From positions 16,416,241-16,480,240 of the forward strand of contig CM049318.1 of assembly GCA_026874595.1 (NCBI GenBank): DNA of 64,000 nt. Reading direction: 5' to 3'. This stretch comes from Sipunculus nudus. Taxonomy: Eukaryota; Annelida; Sipuncula; Golfingiida; Sipunculidae. This document shows, piece by piece, positions 24,200 through 38,089 of the stretch; the stretch's first letter is position 1, and every line of letters starts with the position of its first letter. Position numbers and translations under genes: made by a program. A model generated the notes under the pieces. The model was not told the DNA's origin. It saw only the letters and a list, made by a program, of their open reading frames with translations, and made no database searches.

Positions 24200-25118
24200 T
24201 TAACAATGTGAATGTCCTTTTTTGCATGTGCGATCATTTTAATTAGTGCACACATTCTAATATTTTTTCATGGTCCGTTTTTATAATTTGGTAACACCTA
24301 CTATACAAAATTCCTGGTACATTCACTTTATTATATGGTGACTGTGACTGAAGTCCGAATGAATAATGGAATATTAGTATTTATTGAGACTATTCAAATT
24401 ATACCGTTGTTTACTGTTCAATTAATAATGTCTGAATATAATCCAGTATAAACTATAACACCCAGGAAAACAAAATGTCCTTGCATAAGTGCCTGCATAT
24501 ATTTGATGAACGCAAAAACTCCAGGTACATTGACATTATTTTATGGTACCCCCATCTGAGGGCTCTATTGTTATTAGCATATCAGTTCACCTCTATAGAA
24601 TGGATTGCGGCAACAATTGAGCGAATCTACACCCTTGCCTTATCCGATATGCCTCAAACAGTGGTACTGCTGAAAAGCGGTTAAGATTATTATCTGTAAC
24701 AATTAACTACATTTCTATTATTTATTCAATGACACTGATTGCTAAATGGAAAAAGAATATAAATTTTAACTCTAAATTGTGTATTAAAGGATGCATTTTA
24801 AACACTTTAGTATTTGATCGGCTAGGACACAGATTACAAGGACAAATGAAACTAACTATGGGCGTCTTAATTCAATATGATGAGGGGGTTCGTAAATTCC
24901 GAGAGAGTCGTATGTGTATATAAAGAACCAGTGCGCTTAAAAAAAAAAATCTTTGACCAAGAAGGAAATAAATTTAACACGTATTCTCTAAGGATATATT
25001 AGGAGACGTACCAACCCGCGCTGAGTGTCCAGTTGTCGAATAATATCAGTATCAAAACATCCCTACATCACAAGAAGAGTAATACCGATGGTACATATTG
25101 GGCAGCGCAATATTATGG

Positions 25119-25165
<47 letters not shown>

Positions 25166-25850
25166 TATTTTGTGATACAATTTTTTTATATATATATTAT
25201 ATATATTTTTTTTATATTTTGTAAATGATGCCTAGAACATTTTTAAAAGAAAAATGTTTCGTTCACAAATTTGACTTTTAAAAGCAGTTGGATTAATAAC
25301 AGGCTTAAAGTGAACCGCTATTGTGTCTTTCGTCGTATAGTAGAAAAAGTTTAAGTAGGCCTGTTATACTATAGATTAATGGTACGTACCAGGAAATTTG
25401 ATTGCCTCTGTGTCAATGACTTATTGGTTTAGTAAAATATTTCCACACATTAAATAGATGTAGTACTAAACACGGCATAATAATTAATCATTCTATAATA
25501 TTCTCTCCTCACATCTTATGATATGACAGCTGCATAAAGGACTTCATTTAGTGTCTCAATATATTTAACATTATAAAGAATAAACAACATATCGCAATAT
25601 ATCGGAATACGATTTTTGCAGGCGATACCCAGCCCTAGTACAAATATATACCTCTAAAATAATAAAAATATATATTTGATAACCATTTAAAGATAAACAA
25701 TTGTGAAGACGCATTAATTCATCATACATTTACATGGTGGCGTTAGCAAAATGTATGAATCCCAATACTTGTTTACTTACAAATTATACACTGTATTATG
25801 TAAATAGAGCCACGCATGTTAAAGGTCTCGAAGTCTCCGATATCCTTTAC
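24200..25850. other. Non-coding stretch
   Basis: AT-rich, with a (TA)n tract at 25,122-25,162. Short open frames at 24,475-24,684 and 24,729-24,923 show no recognisable domain or splice context. Nothing else seen. Confidence 0.55.
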
Positions 25851-25851
25851 A

Positions 25852-26560
25852 TGGCAGCATGAATTCCCTCAGCTTCTCCTCAAGTTGGCAGCATGAATGC
25901 CCCCAACGTGCCCCCAACTCATGCCCTTCTAGATAGCAGAGATGCTCTCAGCGTCTCCTATATTTCAGCGTGGGTGCTCTCAGCGTCTCATCTAGATGGC
26001 AGCATGAAGGCTCTCAGCGTCTCCTATATTACTGCGTGAATGTTCTCAGCGTCTACTCTAGATGGCTGCATGTGTGCTCTCAACGTGCCTTCTCTGCGCC
26101 AGCATGGTACTCTCAGGCTCTCCTCTAGATTGCAGTATGGATGCTCTCAGTGTCTCCTAAATTTCAGCGTGAATGGTCTCAGCGTCTCCTCTAGATGGCA
26201 GCATGAATGCTCCCAGTGTCTCCTATATTTCAGCGTGAATGTTTTCAGCGTCTCCCCTAGATTGCTGCATGTATGCTCTCAACGTGTTCTCTCTGCGCAA
26301 AAAAATGATACCCTTAGCCCCTCTTCTAGATGACAGCATGAATGCCCTCAGTGTCTCATCATGGTGGTAGCATGTATGCTCTCAGTGTCTCCTGTATGTA
26401 CAGCATGTGTGCTCTTAGCGTGTTCTCCAAATGGCATTATGAAAGCTCACTGCATCTCTTTCAGATTGCACCATGAATGCTCTCAGCGTTTCCTCTAGAT
26501 GGCAGCACGAATGCCATCAGCGTCTCCTTAGGCTGACAGCATGAATGCTCTTGGTTCTAT
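25852..26560. repeat. Minisatellite, 34-38 bp unit
   Basis: About twenty imperfect copies of a unit built on gcagcatgaatgctctcagc followed by gtctcctctagatg. Length and sequence drift between copies, so this is an old or unstable array. The open frame through it (26,040-26,333) only reflects absence of stops in the unit. Confidence 0.85.
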
Positions 26561-28390
26561 CTTTTCTTCTTCTGATAGTTTAACAAGAAAAAATTTTCTC
26601 TATCTAAGCATAGCGGATGATATTGTCATACAAATACATCATATTGCCTGTGTTTTTTTCGGTCTTTTTGTCCAGTCATTGTCTCTGTATTATTTGATTT
26701 AGTACACAGAGACTGGAGTTGATGTTATTTACACGGTATATTTATTATTTATTAAGTACAGTACAAACTAATACTTGTTCACTCGCATGTTCTCTCCTTT
26801 TTACCTTACTTTGTCTCACTACGATAGTGTCAATCAACCTTTCTTTATTTTTTTTTATAAAGCTCAAGGTTCCCTGCAATAATAGTAAGGTCCGGCTAAC
26901 TTGACCATACATTCGTGCAAAAGGAAAACGGATAAGTACGACATAATTAAAAAGCTGAATCCACCACATTCGCCCGAGATCATAACTGACTGGAACTTAT
27001 CGGGAGGTCACGATTAATTCCCCGGGCTAGAGAATGTTTAGTATATGCTCTAATCAAGTTAGATATGTGTATTATGATTAGAATGACCAAACAGATGCCT
27101 GATTAGAATAGGGCAACTTATAGCGTCCCTACACACATTGATGTAATACCTGCCAACAGCCAATAGCAGCTGAAATAACTAGAATAAAGTGGCGTCCTCA
27201 CCATTGTAGATCATTTTCTACCTGAAAGTTTTGGATCAGACAGGTATTGTAAAGGTAGCAAACTTTAAGCTATATATTTCATAAAAAAATAAATATGAAA
27301 AAAACAGATCAGGCAGTAAGTATTTTAAAAAGATATTTTGTTTACTAGATGTTTACAGATGACCAGGCCAAGTACAAGAGAGATAGATTAATAAGACAAC
27401 CAGCCTGGTTTGACTTTCTTTGTTAAACTCTGAAAATGAATAAATAGTTAGCATTAACAAAGGTCTGTTGCATCTGGAACAACAAAAAAAAATAAAACAA
27501 CTGTTCAAAAACGATCTGTGAACAAAAATAGTATAAATAAAAATACCAGTTGCAATGTTCTTTAATTGATTAATAAGTGAACAAGATAACCTTTGGAAAG
27601 TGGTAGAACCATTGAAAAGGAAAAGTATTAATGTTAATCGAGAAGAACGGTGCATTTATATTAATGTCCTTCTTCCCATTAAGTTACAGATAAATTCTTT
27701 ATTTTAAAAGATTATCAATTTTTGTAGAAAACCATAACTTAGGTTATGAAATGTGTAATCAAAATTTGCAAGCATTCTCAATTCTGCTATTTATTAAATA
27801 GATAAATCTTCTGGAATATTGTAAACACAAATGTGAATAAGACAAGTGGAATTAATAGGTTCATTAGAGAGGTATTTAAATGTACTAAGAATATTATAAT
27901 GCCATATGTTTAAATAAAATAAGGAAACTGGGCATCCGAAAGACTAGACGGGAGGACTTGACCATTTACATAAATCAGGAAATCATAATACAGTCAATAA
28001 TTATATAGGAATTACCTTATTAAAAACTACTGGAAAGCTATTAAAGTACTTATATCGACTAGCATGTACTTTTAAAATTTCTGCTTGCCATTTTAAATTA
28101 AAATTTATTCTCGAATAATTATTCCGTAAAAAAAAATCTAAGTTTTCTTTAATGTGTCGTCCTGCAATAAACATTTTGCCATATTCATAGGAACATGGGA
28201 TGACTGGATGTTCCATTACTTAAATAAACCATGTGTTGGTTTTTTTTTCATTTCTTTTGAAGATGTCAACATTTTCTTATTATATCTGGAGAAATAAAAT
28301 CAAATATGGGTCTCGTCTTTAACTGCATCTTTGTAACGCATTTGATAGACCCTCAGTTCTTAAGTACATTATTTGTCCCGCCCATTTGAA
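26561..28390. other. Non-coding stretch, no gene recognised
   Basis: AT-rich, no coding exon or known repeat recognised. Open frames on either strand are short and lack domains. Confidence 0.5.
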
Positions 28391-28431
28391 TGTCAAACTC
28401 TCAGTTTAATCCGTACTGGTTGAATTCTCGT

Positions 28432-28870
28432 TGTCATGCTATCTTGGGGCTTTCTCGCCTGGCCGAGCCGGGTCGGGATCAGGTGTGGACCCTGGTATGT
28501 AGAGACACAGCGATTTTCTTCTAGATGATTCATGTAACGCGTGTTTATTGTATATTATGTTAGATACTTTAGACTTTTCGAGAAATGGAAAATTCTCGGC
28601 TTGGGGCAAGAAGTAATAAATATGGGACTGTGTTTTAAAGCAGAGGGAGGTGAGAGAATATTCCAGCGGACACAGACGTGTGGGACCTATCCGATCATCC
28701 AGTAATTTCAGGAATTCTACTATAACTAACACTTTACAATTTAGTGCTGCCTGTCTCAAGTTTACTTTCTGGATTGTTATAAGAACTTTACATTGGACTG
28801 TTATTCTCCGAGAGAAATCGAGTGAACTGTTTGCCGGCTTATACATTTCAAAGGATTTATCGTTGTGACA
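28432..28870 (+). mobile_element. LTR-like segment, relative of 12,364-12,771
   Basis: Candidate ends TGTCA at 28,432 and TGACA at 28,866-28,870 form a 5-bp inverted repeat. Inside are ttcgagaaatggaaaattct near 28,576 (TTCnnGAA/GAAnnTTC heat-shock-like units), aataaata near 28,615 and ccagcggaca. Outside the right end is gtggtggtatccag, as at 12,772. No gag/pol follows, so at most a solo LTR. Another TGTCA at 28,391 could be the left end. Confidence 0.4.
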
Positions 28871-29584
28871 GTGGTGGTATCCAGGTACTGTGCACTTTGT
28901 TTATTTTACTGTGAGATTGTATTGATTTGCTGTTATACTGTGTCATTGTATTGATTTGGTGTATTGTAATGTTGGGGTTGTTTTAAGAATAAATTATAGT
29001 TATTTGTTAACACTTCTTTATTCTTTCCCCTAGACATTTCACGCTGCCTGGTGTTACAGTAGTTGTATGTTCAGCTTAGTCATTTGAAACTGGAAATCTG
29101 CACTGAAATGAATGCACGCCTCCGCCATTCACGTATTCGGACTATATTTCCATTCACTTGTTCGGGCCATATTCCCAGGTTGGTTCGTTATAACAGTCAT
29201 TACTGTTTACCGAAACTTCTCTTGTTACATTAGTATTGTACCTGTCAGCCGTGTCATCTGGTAGGAGGACGAGTCTAATCAATATGGTGTAAAATTTAGT
29301 CACTGCAAAATTTCGGTTATCTACATTCGCGCTGGGAGTTTAAAGATCTCGCAAAGGCTAATTTTATGCCGGAAATTCCACAAGGAGATGAGAGAGGTTT
29401 CTATACCGTTGCCACCTTCTAACCGTACATGCAACAGCATTAAATGTTCATTATGAATAAAGTCCGCCTATATATAGGTATCCCAGTGCTGATCGGAAGA
29501 CTCACACTTCACACACACACACACAAACACACACACATATAAAAACAATCCTTCGGGTTCTAAGATGTTAATATATAAAACGGG

Positions 29585-29586
<2 letters not shown>

Positions 29587-29617
<31 letters not shown>
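29587..29617. repeat. (CT)n microsatellite
   Basis: About 30 nt of pure CT, with a CA-rich run just before it at 29,510-29,537. Confidence 0.9.
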
Positions 29618-29619
<2 letters not shown>

Positions 29620-29670
29620 CTTCACACTCATTTAAATATAAGGATACAGAAGTATGACGTGTGGTATGTT

Positions 29671-30029
29671 CTGAAGAAACAAAAATAGAACGTTCAAGGT
29701 GTGTTCCCGATCGATACAAAGTTCGAGGTTGGAGGTTTAAAACCTGAGCGTTTTAAACGAAATACGTGTTCTTGTAAGAAAAACAAATATGAAACCGGAA
29801 ACACGACTCCAAGTAAAAATTATATGATTCATGAATCATAACTTATAAAATACATGACTCAAAAATTATACATTAAATTACGCTATTGATATATTATAAC
29901 CATTGATACACCTTTTAGTGTCGTAGACACTGAAAAATTATGGAAGTGAGACGAAGGTGAGGCTAACCTGAAGAAGCAAAAATATAACGTTCAAGGAGTT
30001 TTGCCGATCGATGCGAAGTTCGAGGTTGG
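29671..30029 (+). repeat. Pair of about 62 bp direct repeats
   Basis: 29,671-29,732 and 29,968-30,029 share ctgaagaa.caaaaata.aacgttcaagg, ccgatcgat and aagttcgaggttgg. The last resembles a Pol III B box, so a tRNA-derived SINE fragment is possible. The 235 nt between them show nothing notable. Confidence 0.5.
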
Positions 30030-33000
30030 AATGGCGCAAGAATGAAAAGGATGTCTGTCTTTGTGGCGCTACATGGCGGAGCCAGGTGCAATGTGACGTC
30101 TGGCACATTCATTCAGGACTTAGCTTTATAAGGTAAAATAGCATCCAGTTTTTTTTTTTTTTTTATTCTTTTAGGAAGTTTTGCAATTTTTTTCATCGAG
30201 GGGTCTTTCTAAATAAAAGATTATGATTGTCATAATATGTGAATGAATCAAGACAGTGAGCGATTTTGTTTTTTAAATTCAGGGCCCCGATTCTAGCTGT
30301 ATGACTGGGTGCACTTCGAACGGCTGCATATTAGACTAAAATAATAATAAAAAAATAGCAGGGACATTTGGAAATAAGACTAGTTAATCGTGTAATATTT
30401 TTCTACAACTCAAGTTTCTACCACTTCAGGTTTCCAGTTTCGTTCGATAGTTCACCACATGCCATTGTGGCATATTTGAAAAGCCACACAAAGTATAATT
30501 AACAGCGTTTTTACCCAAAAAAATGCCGGTTCTGGGACAGGGCAAAGAATCAGACCAACGGGAGTGGGGTGTCACGGGTTTAAACAAGGAGCTGGATGCA
30601 CTGTGCGATACCACGCTCTCATCGGTCTGAGCATAATTCTAACCTTGTTCGCCAAAAACGGAGAATCTTGCTGCATACAGCACCGGTTACAACGCATGAG
30701 ATTATTGAAGGAGTGCAGTGTATCACCGCTGCCTCAGGAGTGTACTATATCAGTTATTTGTATTAGTATTTAATGGCATGTGATTACGTTTTACATAAAA
30801 CTGAGCAGTTACTAACAGATAGAGATCACGTGATGCACATGTCAATAAACAAGCCGTCATTGTAGTTCAATAAAAAAATTAAAGTCTTGCTGCAAATAGT
30901 CATAGGTCAAATAATTATAATTCAAGTTGAGTACATGGCACAATAAGTACATTAATTAAAGTGACAGGTCCACTTACAGTATTATATTAGTGTGGTGCTG
31001 ATATAAATACAACAAAAACTGTCTCATTTTTTTTTATTTTAACTGACCACATAGCTTAAACACCTTAAAGTGATTTTGACTTCAAGAGAGTCTTAATTAG
31101 ATAAAATCCGATATATGCGGTGTAAAAGTCGGAATATCATTGCCAAATATTTATCAAACCTTTTAGAAAAAAGGAGAAAAATGGACATATGCAATTTTGA
31201 AAAAAAAAATTGCCGGGTTGTTTTGGTTTATCTCCACGAACAGGCACCATTTTATAGCCATGGCACCCCTCTGCGTCCCAAAAGTGAATATTGGTTTGCT
31301 AATTTTTTTTTTGCGCTTTTCCCTTATTAGCCATAAGGTTAGAATTATGAAAACGGAAGGGCCTTTTGATGCTTTATATGAATTTAATATCCCGTAACAT
31401 TTTAAAGAGATTGAAACACTGTTGCCATTAAGCTGGGGAAATAGGAAGAATAAATTTACAGATTATAGAAACGTGTTGGTATACTTGTGTAAGCCATCAT
31501 ACAGATTACTTTGTTACTTTATTACAGAGGACAAGACTGTTCTGAATCACGATCATTTTATATCTCCAATTATACTCCATTTTCTACTCATGTTTTGCAC
31601 CCCTATCTTTTATTCCATAATCGCGGCCTATTTATCATTGCATGAAGGCGTTATATTGAAGAGATGTTTGCAAAGGTGGTTTGCAAAGCACCAGACCCTA
31701 AAACATATCAGGAATGTGAAAACGCATAACCGTCAACAACTAGATAGCGCCACACTGCTCAGTCATTCCCACTTGTATAATATATAAAATCCACAAGGTA
31801 TCTTGAATGGAAAGGAACTAAAAAGCAGAAGTGTACTTGTGACGTCATGAATTGAATTTAGAAAAAAAATATAGTATAGTGGTGCACGTTTATTTTATTT
31901 TATTGCCTTGAAATATACTGCTGTGATTTTAGAAGGTGAACAATGCCTTATTACATAGGGGTTTTACGGCTATGCAGTGCACATATTTGGAAATAGTCCC
32001 ACTGTCAATCTTAAACAAAAAAAATCACCGTATATTTCCAGCGGTTTGTGATTTAGCTTTACTTTAATAGCTCTTCCTAAACAAAATCTGTTACTTATAA
32101 TGATCAAATGTGATTTGAAACATTTTTTCATGTCCTTGCCAAATTAGGACTTCCTAAGTAGGCTGTGCAAGTGCTGCCACCTAGGATGTAAATATGTAAC
32201 CAGTTTTGTTTGTCCTGGTCTGTAAAATCCATGGCCGTTTCAGGGACCAGAGAATCAGTCTCAATTAAAGCTTTTCCTCGCGACAAAAGCATCACGTGAT
32301 CCCAAAGGCATTTGAGCGGAAATGCGAAATGCTTAACCGCTTTGACATGTCAATCCACAATCATGGGCTGGACAGGACCGGACCACGGGACCACATTTTC
32401 CCGGATGGGTCCGGACCGCCCAATTTCAACTTTGTAAACATCTTATGCCTTATAGATGATGTTTTTCTGCATTAAGTTGTATGTCAGAAGGCCTGTAATA
32501 AAAAATAACCATTCTGGAAAGCATGAAGCATCTGTAACATCAATAACTGATTTATTTGTTCAGAGAGAATTGAAACATTAACAGCCGGTAGACATCTTCC
32601 GTTTGGTGGCATTCCTGTATAAGGCTTTAAGCCTGTGTACTATTATGTTCATATTTTCTCTTCCTTGGTGCAAAATAGTGCTGAGAATATAACAGCAATG
32701 TTTTCCAGTGGTCAGATATACAATAAACATAGGTGTACTGAACATTAATCAATGGATATACGTTAAATCTCTTAGTTGTGTATGGAGTGTTATAATTAAC
32801 AGTTATACCGTTAACTGCAGGAGCAATCTATATATGGACTCGACATTGCGTCAGTCACTAAAAAAACTGAGGAGTCCATTCTAATGGACTAATAAAAGTT
32901 ATGATAAAACATGTTATTCTATGGTGAAGCGTCATCATTCAGTCTGGAACACTGAACACGAACCCGCATAAATTAACTTATAGGTAGTATGGTTTTTTCA

Positions 33001-33771
33001 ACCTGAAGTCACAAAGTAATAAAATCAATTTTATAATATAATATCCGTGCAATGCTCTTATGGTATTTATTAATTTCTTTTAAACAACAGGAAAAGACAT
33101 GCACATTGAATTCAAACAGAAACATCGCACATCAGTGGTGACATTACTTCCTCTTTCAAAAGAAAATACATAGTATTTTTCTCGATACGCAGTATCGATC
33201 CATTACTAGCAATGTGAAGACATACAATACTGATTGATTACAAGTTATGTGAAAACATTAGACAATACTGTGAAAAGTTACGTGATGAATAATATAACAC
33301 AACATAACACAAATGAGAACAAAAATGAAACGAAAATCCAATGACAATCGCGGTTTCTAAAATACTAAACGGATGTTCATGTGGGGAATTTTATACCTTT
33401 CTAAATTATAACTCAGTATGAACTGCTCACATTCTGAACAGTTTCAAAGAAGATCGTTCAATGTCTGCTGCTCTTCTCTATATACACCACTATCAAATAA
33501 CAGTTTCCAAGTCCATTGGGTAATGGTACCGACACCTGTCTCTGACTGGATTACGACCGGATGGAGCTTCTATAATTAGGTGGCACGGTGTGTCCCGTGC
33601 AGTAGTCAGACTCATTAGTGACTGTTGGCTTTATGCCTTAATCGTGCGTTGTATCCAACGTTTTGACGAAAAAAACATTACACTTAAGATGGTCGTATAT
33701 GCAAAATTGGCCTCCAAAGAAAAAATGATTAAGAGTAGGTATTACTATAAATCATTCATCCAAGAAAAAAA
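30030..33771. other. Non-coding stretch, no gene recognised
   Basis: No supported gene. A 121-codon open frame at 31,422-31,787 has a hydrophobic middle but no known domain or splice context, and I do not call it. An imperfect inverted repeat around ggaccggaccacggg/cccggatgggtccgg lies at 32,374-32,417. The tandem-repeat domain begins abruptly at 33,772. Confidence 0.5.
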
Positions 33772-33899
33772 CTAGACGACCATAGGTCGAACGCTTGCCG
33801 GAAATCGGAAGTGAAACACAGACGGACAGACAGAACATTTTGTCGGTTTTCTATCAATGGAATGACTCTCAGGGCCATTGCTGAGAATATGTGGCCAGT

Positions 33900-35200
33900 A
33901 GAATGACATATGAGACAAAAGAACAGGCAAGCAGACAAAGCCGACAACAAAAGACGAACAGACAGACATACTGACTTTGTGAGACAAGATTGACACCAGA
34001 TGACTTAACCTAGTTATGGAGAAGATTCAAAGGAAGAAAATGAGTTATAATTTATGTAATTTAGATTAATAGTTTTGGAGTTATGGCGAATTAATGATAT
34101 ACTTGGGAGGTTCGACTGTAGCGCCCTCTAGCGGACATATTCCAAAAACGACAAACGCGTTTCGTATTATTAGAGTATGACATGAGATGTCCCAGTTTCA
34201 AAAGGATTCCGTCAAAGCTGTGGCCTGTAGAATGCTATATGTAAGGCGTAAGAACCAGCAAGCAGGCGACTTTGAGGATAACGGACAAACAGATGGACAC
34301 ACTGAGAAAGTGACAGAAGATTGAAACCACATGTCTTAATCAGGTTATGGAGAAGACTCAAAGGAAGAAAATAAGCTATAGTTTATGTAACTGAGGCTTT
34401 GGGTGTAGAGATATGGCCAATACAATGGTATGTGTGTGAGGGTTGTGTGCAGCGCCCACTAGTGGCCATATCCGGAAAATGAAAAATTTATTTCGAGATA
34501 TTAGTGTAAGACATAAGGTGTAATAGTTTCAAAAGGATTCCATCAAAACTGTGGCCTATAGAATGCTATATGTGAGACGCAAGAACCAGCAAGCAGGCGA
34601 ATTTGAGAACAACTGACAAACAGACAGACACACTGACAAAGTGACTCGAGATTGAGTCCAGATGGCTACTCCAAGGTATGCAGAAGACTCAAAGGAAGAA
34701 AAAAGCTACAGTTTATATAACTGAGGTTTATAGTTTTGGAGATATTGCCAAAGCATGATATGTTGGGAGAGGTTCGAGTTCAGCGCCCCCTAGCGGCCAT
34801 ATCCAGAAAATGAAAAATTGGTTTCGAGATATTAGTGTAAGACTTAAGATGTAATAGTTTCAAAAGGATTCTTTCAAAACTGTGGGCTGTAGAATGCTAT
34901 ATTAGAGACGCAAGAGCAAGCAGGCGAATTTGAGGACAACGATCAAACAGACAGACACACTGACAAAGTGACACAAAATTGTGACCAGATGACTACACCA
35001 GGTTATGGAGAAGACTCAGAGGAAGAAAATAAGCTATAGTTTATGTAATTGAGGCTTATAATTTTGGAGATATGGCTAAAATATATGATGTTGGGGAGGT
35101 TCGCATCCAGCGCCCCCCAGCGGCCCTATCCAAAAAAAAATGAAAAAAACAAATTTGAAATACGAGGGTAAGACTTGAAATATATCAGTTTTAAAAAAAA
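33900..35200 (+). repeat. About 330 bp tandem monomers
   Basis: Successive copies carry ggttatggagaagactcaaa, gatatggccaa, gcgccccctagcggccatat, tttcaaaaggattc and gacagacacactgacaaag in the same order. The gcgccc motif recurs at 34,121, 34,452, 34,783 and 35,110, spacing about 330. The same monomers fill 49.0-50.1 kb and 52.9-54.0 kb. Confidence 0.85.
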
Positions 35201-36016
35201 TCCTGCAAAACTGTGGCCTCCAGGGCAAGATTAATGAAATCTCGAAATATCTCGTTTGATGAGCTATCTTACGAGATATTGCCAGACTTTTAATAAAATC
35301 ATGTAGTATTAAACGAATGCAACCTAATGGAAAAAACTAGACCTCTCTAGCATTAAAACTGACAAATTAGTCCATTGATTTTCAAATATGATAATTTTCC
35401 CCCGAAAATGTGTTACCATGGAAACGGCAAATTTGAGTCAAGTACCCACCAGAAGAAAGGCCATTGGATGACGATTAAAATGAGCTATAGTTCAAGTAGA
35501 TACGACTAACAGTTACAAAGATATGAAGAAAAACCTGTTTTGTATACTTTTGATGACCTCGACCTTGACCTTTGACCTATTTGGGCCAAAAACGATAGGG
35601 CACCTAGAATTTTGGTTGCCCATCATATCTGAAAGTTTCAAGGTGATTGTGGCAAAATTGTGGGCAGGAGAGTGCTAAATGTCAGAAAGAACAAGGCCGT
35701 TGACAAAATTGACAACAACCCTGAAACAGACAGACATACTGACAAGGTGACACAAGGCCAACAAAGGTTGATCATACCAGGATATGGGCAATGGAAAGAC
35801 GAACAAAATGGGGTAAGAATGAGGTTGATACGACAATTTTTGACCAAGTTATGAGGAAAATAAGGTTTCGAGGATTTTCGATGGCCTTGACCTTGACCTT
35901 TAACCTATTTTAACCAAAAACAATAGGGCACCTAGAAATTCTCCATCATCTCTGAAAGTTTCAAGGTGATTGTGGCAAAATTGTGGCCAGGACAGTGCAG
36001 ACAAACAAACCAACAA

Positions 36017-36047
<31 letters not shown>

Positions 36048-36104
36048 TACGCAACTGACCAACATGCTTGCCGAAATCTTTGAATTCGGCAAGCAACAAA
36101 CTAG

Positions 36105-36960
36105 CTGCAAAAGTCGCCGTGTTATCAGCATTTACGTGAAATCATGTTTTTTTCTCGCTTGACGAGATATAGTACGAGATTTGGCAAGACGAGCAGTTTT
36201 ATTATGTCAAGACGGCCAAACGTTACGAAATGGCGAAAACTAGATCCGTCTAGCTGTAAAAGTCGCCGAGTTATAAGCATTTCCGTGTACTCTCGTGTTT
36301 TCTCGTTTGACGAGATATGGTGCAGGATTTGGCCAGTCTTGTAGATTTGTCATATCAAACTCTCTAAATGTTATGAAATGGCGAAAACTACATCTGTCTA
36401 GTTGTAAAAGTTGCCGAGTTATTAGCATTTCTGTGAAATCTCCTTTTTTATCGTTTGACGAGATATGGTGCGAGATTTGGCCAGTCTTGCAGGTTTGTCA
36501 TGTCAAGCCGTCCAAATGTTAATGAATGCCAAAAACTAGACCTGTCTAGCCGTGAAAGTCGCCGACTTATATGCATTTCTGTGAAATCTCGTTTTTCCAC
36601 ATTTGACCAGATGTAGTGCGAGATTTCGCCAAGTATCGCAGTTTTACTATGTCAAGTTGGCCAAATGTTACCAAATGCCAAAAACTAGACCTGAGTAGCT
36701 GTAAAAGTCGCCTAGTTATAAACATTTCCATGATATCTCGTTTTTTTCTCGCTTGACGAGATATGGTGCGAGATTTGGCCTGATTTCTTTTCTGGCGTGT
36801 CAAGCTGGTCATATGTTATGAAATGCCGAAAACTAGACCTGTGTAGCTGTAAAAGTCGCCGAGTTATAAGCATTTCCGTGAAATCTCGTTTTTTCTCGTT
36901 TGACGATAAACCGAGCGAAATTTGACGAGACTTGCAATTGAATGACTTAGAACCAAGGGG
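36105..36960 (+). repeat. About 148 bp tandem monomers
   Basis: aaaagtcgccg or a one-base variant recurs at 36,109, 36,258, 36,403, 36,555, 36,703 and 36,850, spacing 145-152. Each monomer holds a tctcgtttgacgaga-type hairpin, then atatggtgcgagattt. The equivalent array at 50,742-51,415 has five monomers. Confidence 0.85.
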
Positions 36961-38089
36961 AAGCAGCCTTATGCAAAAAACTAGACCCTTGAAACATAAA
37001 TATTAACCGAGATAGAAGCCAAAAACTGCATATTTTCAGATCGTCAAGTTTAACCAACAAATTTGGTAACCATGGTAACGGCAGCACAAAGCTACATGTG
37101 CGGAGGAATAAGCCAATGTTCCTAGTTTAAGATACAACGATAAAAATTGTGCCATGTTTAAAATTATTTTAGATATTGCAGAAAAATGATATGTTACAGT
37201 GTTTCAGGTACCACGCCCCCTGGTGGCTATTTCCAAAAAATGAAAATCTGATTTCGAGATATTTATAAATAACACAAAATATATCAATTTCAAAGCCATT
37301 GTTAAAAAAATGCAACCTGTAGGTCATATTTAATGAAATCTCGAAGACTCTCGTTTGACGAGAAACGGTGCGAGATTTTGCAAGATTTTTGATTGGATCA
37401 CCGAGAGCTCACCAAGGGCTACAAGATGCAAAAAAATTGAACTCTCCAGCATAAAAACTGACAGAGTTAGTAGCTGAAAACTGCATATTTTCAAAATTCA
37501 AAAGTTTTACCCCAAAAATAGAGAAATCTGGCAATAGCGCACTTTGGCACCTATGCGCAAAAATAAGCCCATGGACCCCAGTTGAAGGTGCTGTGATGGA
37601 AATGGCCCAATGTTTAATAGTTCTGGAGGTATAGCACCAAAACAAATTTTCATGTTTTTTCATCTGCAACGCCCCCTGGCGGCCATTTCCAAAATCTGAA
37701 AAAACAATTTCGAGATATTCTTGTGTTACATAAAATATCTCAGAATCAGTACGATTGCTGCAAATTTGAAAAATATCAGGAAATTCCATGATTTCTCCCC
37801 AAAATTGCGTAACCATGGTAACAGCAAATTTAAGTAAGCTACATGTCAAAAGAAAGGCCAGGTGATGACGAAAAAAATGAGCTATTGCAGAAGTGGATAA
37901 AACTATTTATGGCGAAGTTATAGTGCAAAAACCGTTAACCATACCTGTCGTGACCTTGACCTTTGACCTATTTTAACCAAAAACAATAGGGCACCTAGAA
38001 ATTATGTTTTTCATCATCGCTGTAAGTTTCAAGGTGATTGTGGCAAAATTGTGGCCAGGAGAGTGCAGACAAATAAACAGACAAACAGA

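Larger units (their letters stand above)
33772..38089 (+). repeat. Composite repeat block R1
   Basis: Starts at ctagacgaccataggtcga; the same start recurs at 38,090, 48,730 and 52,582. Inside: four monomers of about 330 bp (33.9-35.2 kb), a segment with nuclear-receptor-like tgaccttgacctttgacct, a hairpin at about 36,068, six monomers of about 148 bp (36.1-36.95 kb), and a segment resembling half of the 1,273-bp unit. Non-coding. CTCF-like motifs at about 34,121, 34,452, 34,783, 35,108, 37,211 and 37,668. Confidence 0.85.

Noticed and set aside
26040-26333. 97-codon open frame at 26.0-26.3 kb as a repeat protein
   Set aside because: It is inside the minisatellite. Unit length varies between 34 and 38 bp, so the frame is not kept across the array as a coding repeat would be.
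31422-31787. 121-codon open frame with hydrophobic centre
   Set aside because: AT-rich, no recognisable domain, no signal peptide or splice context. A chance open frame is the simpler reading.
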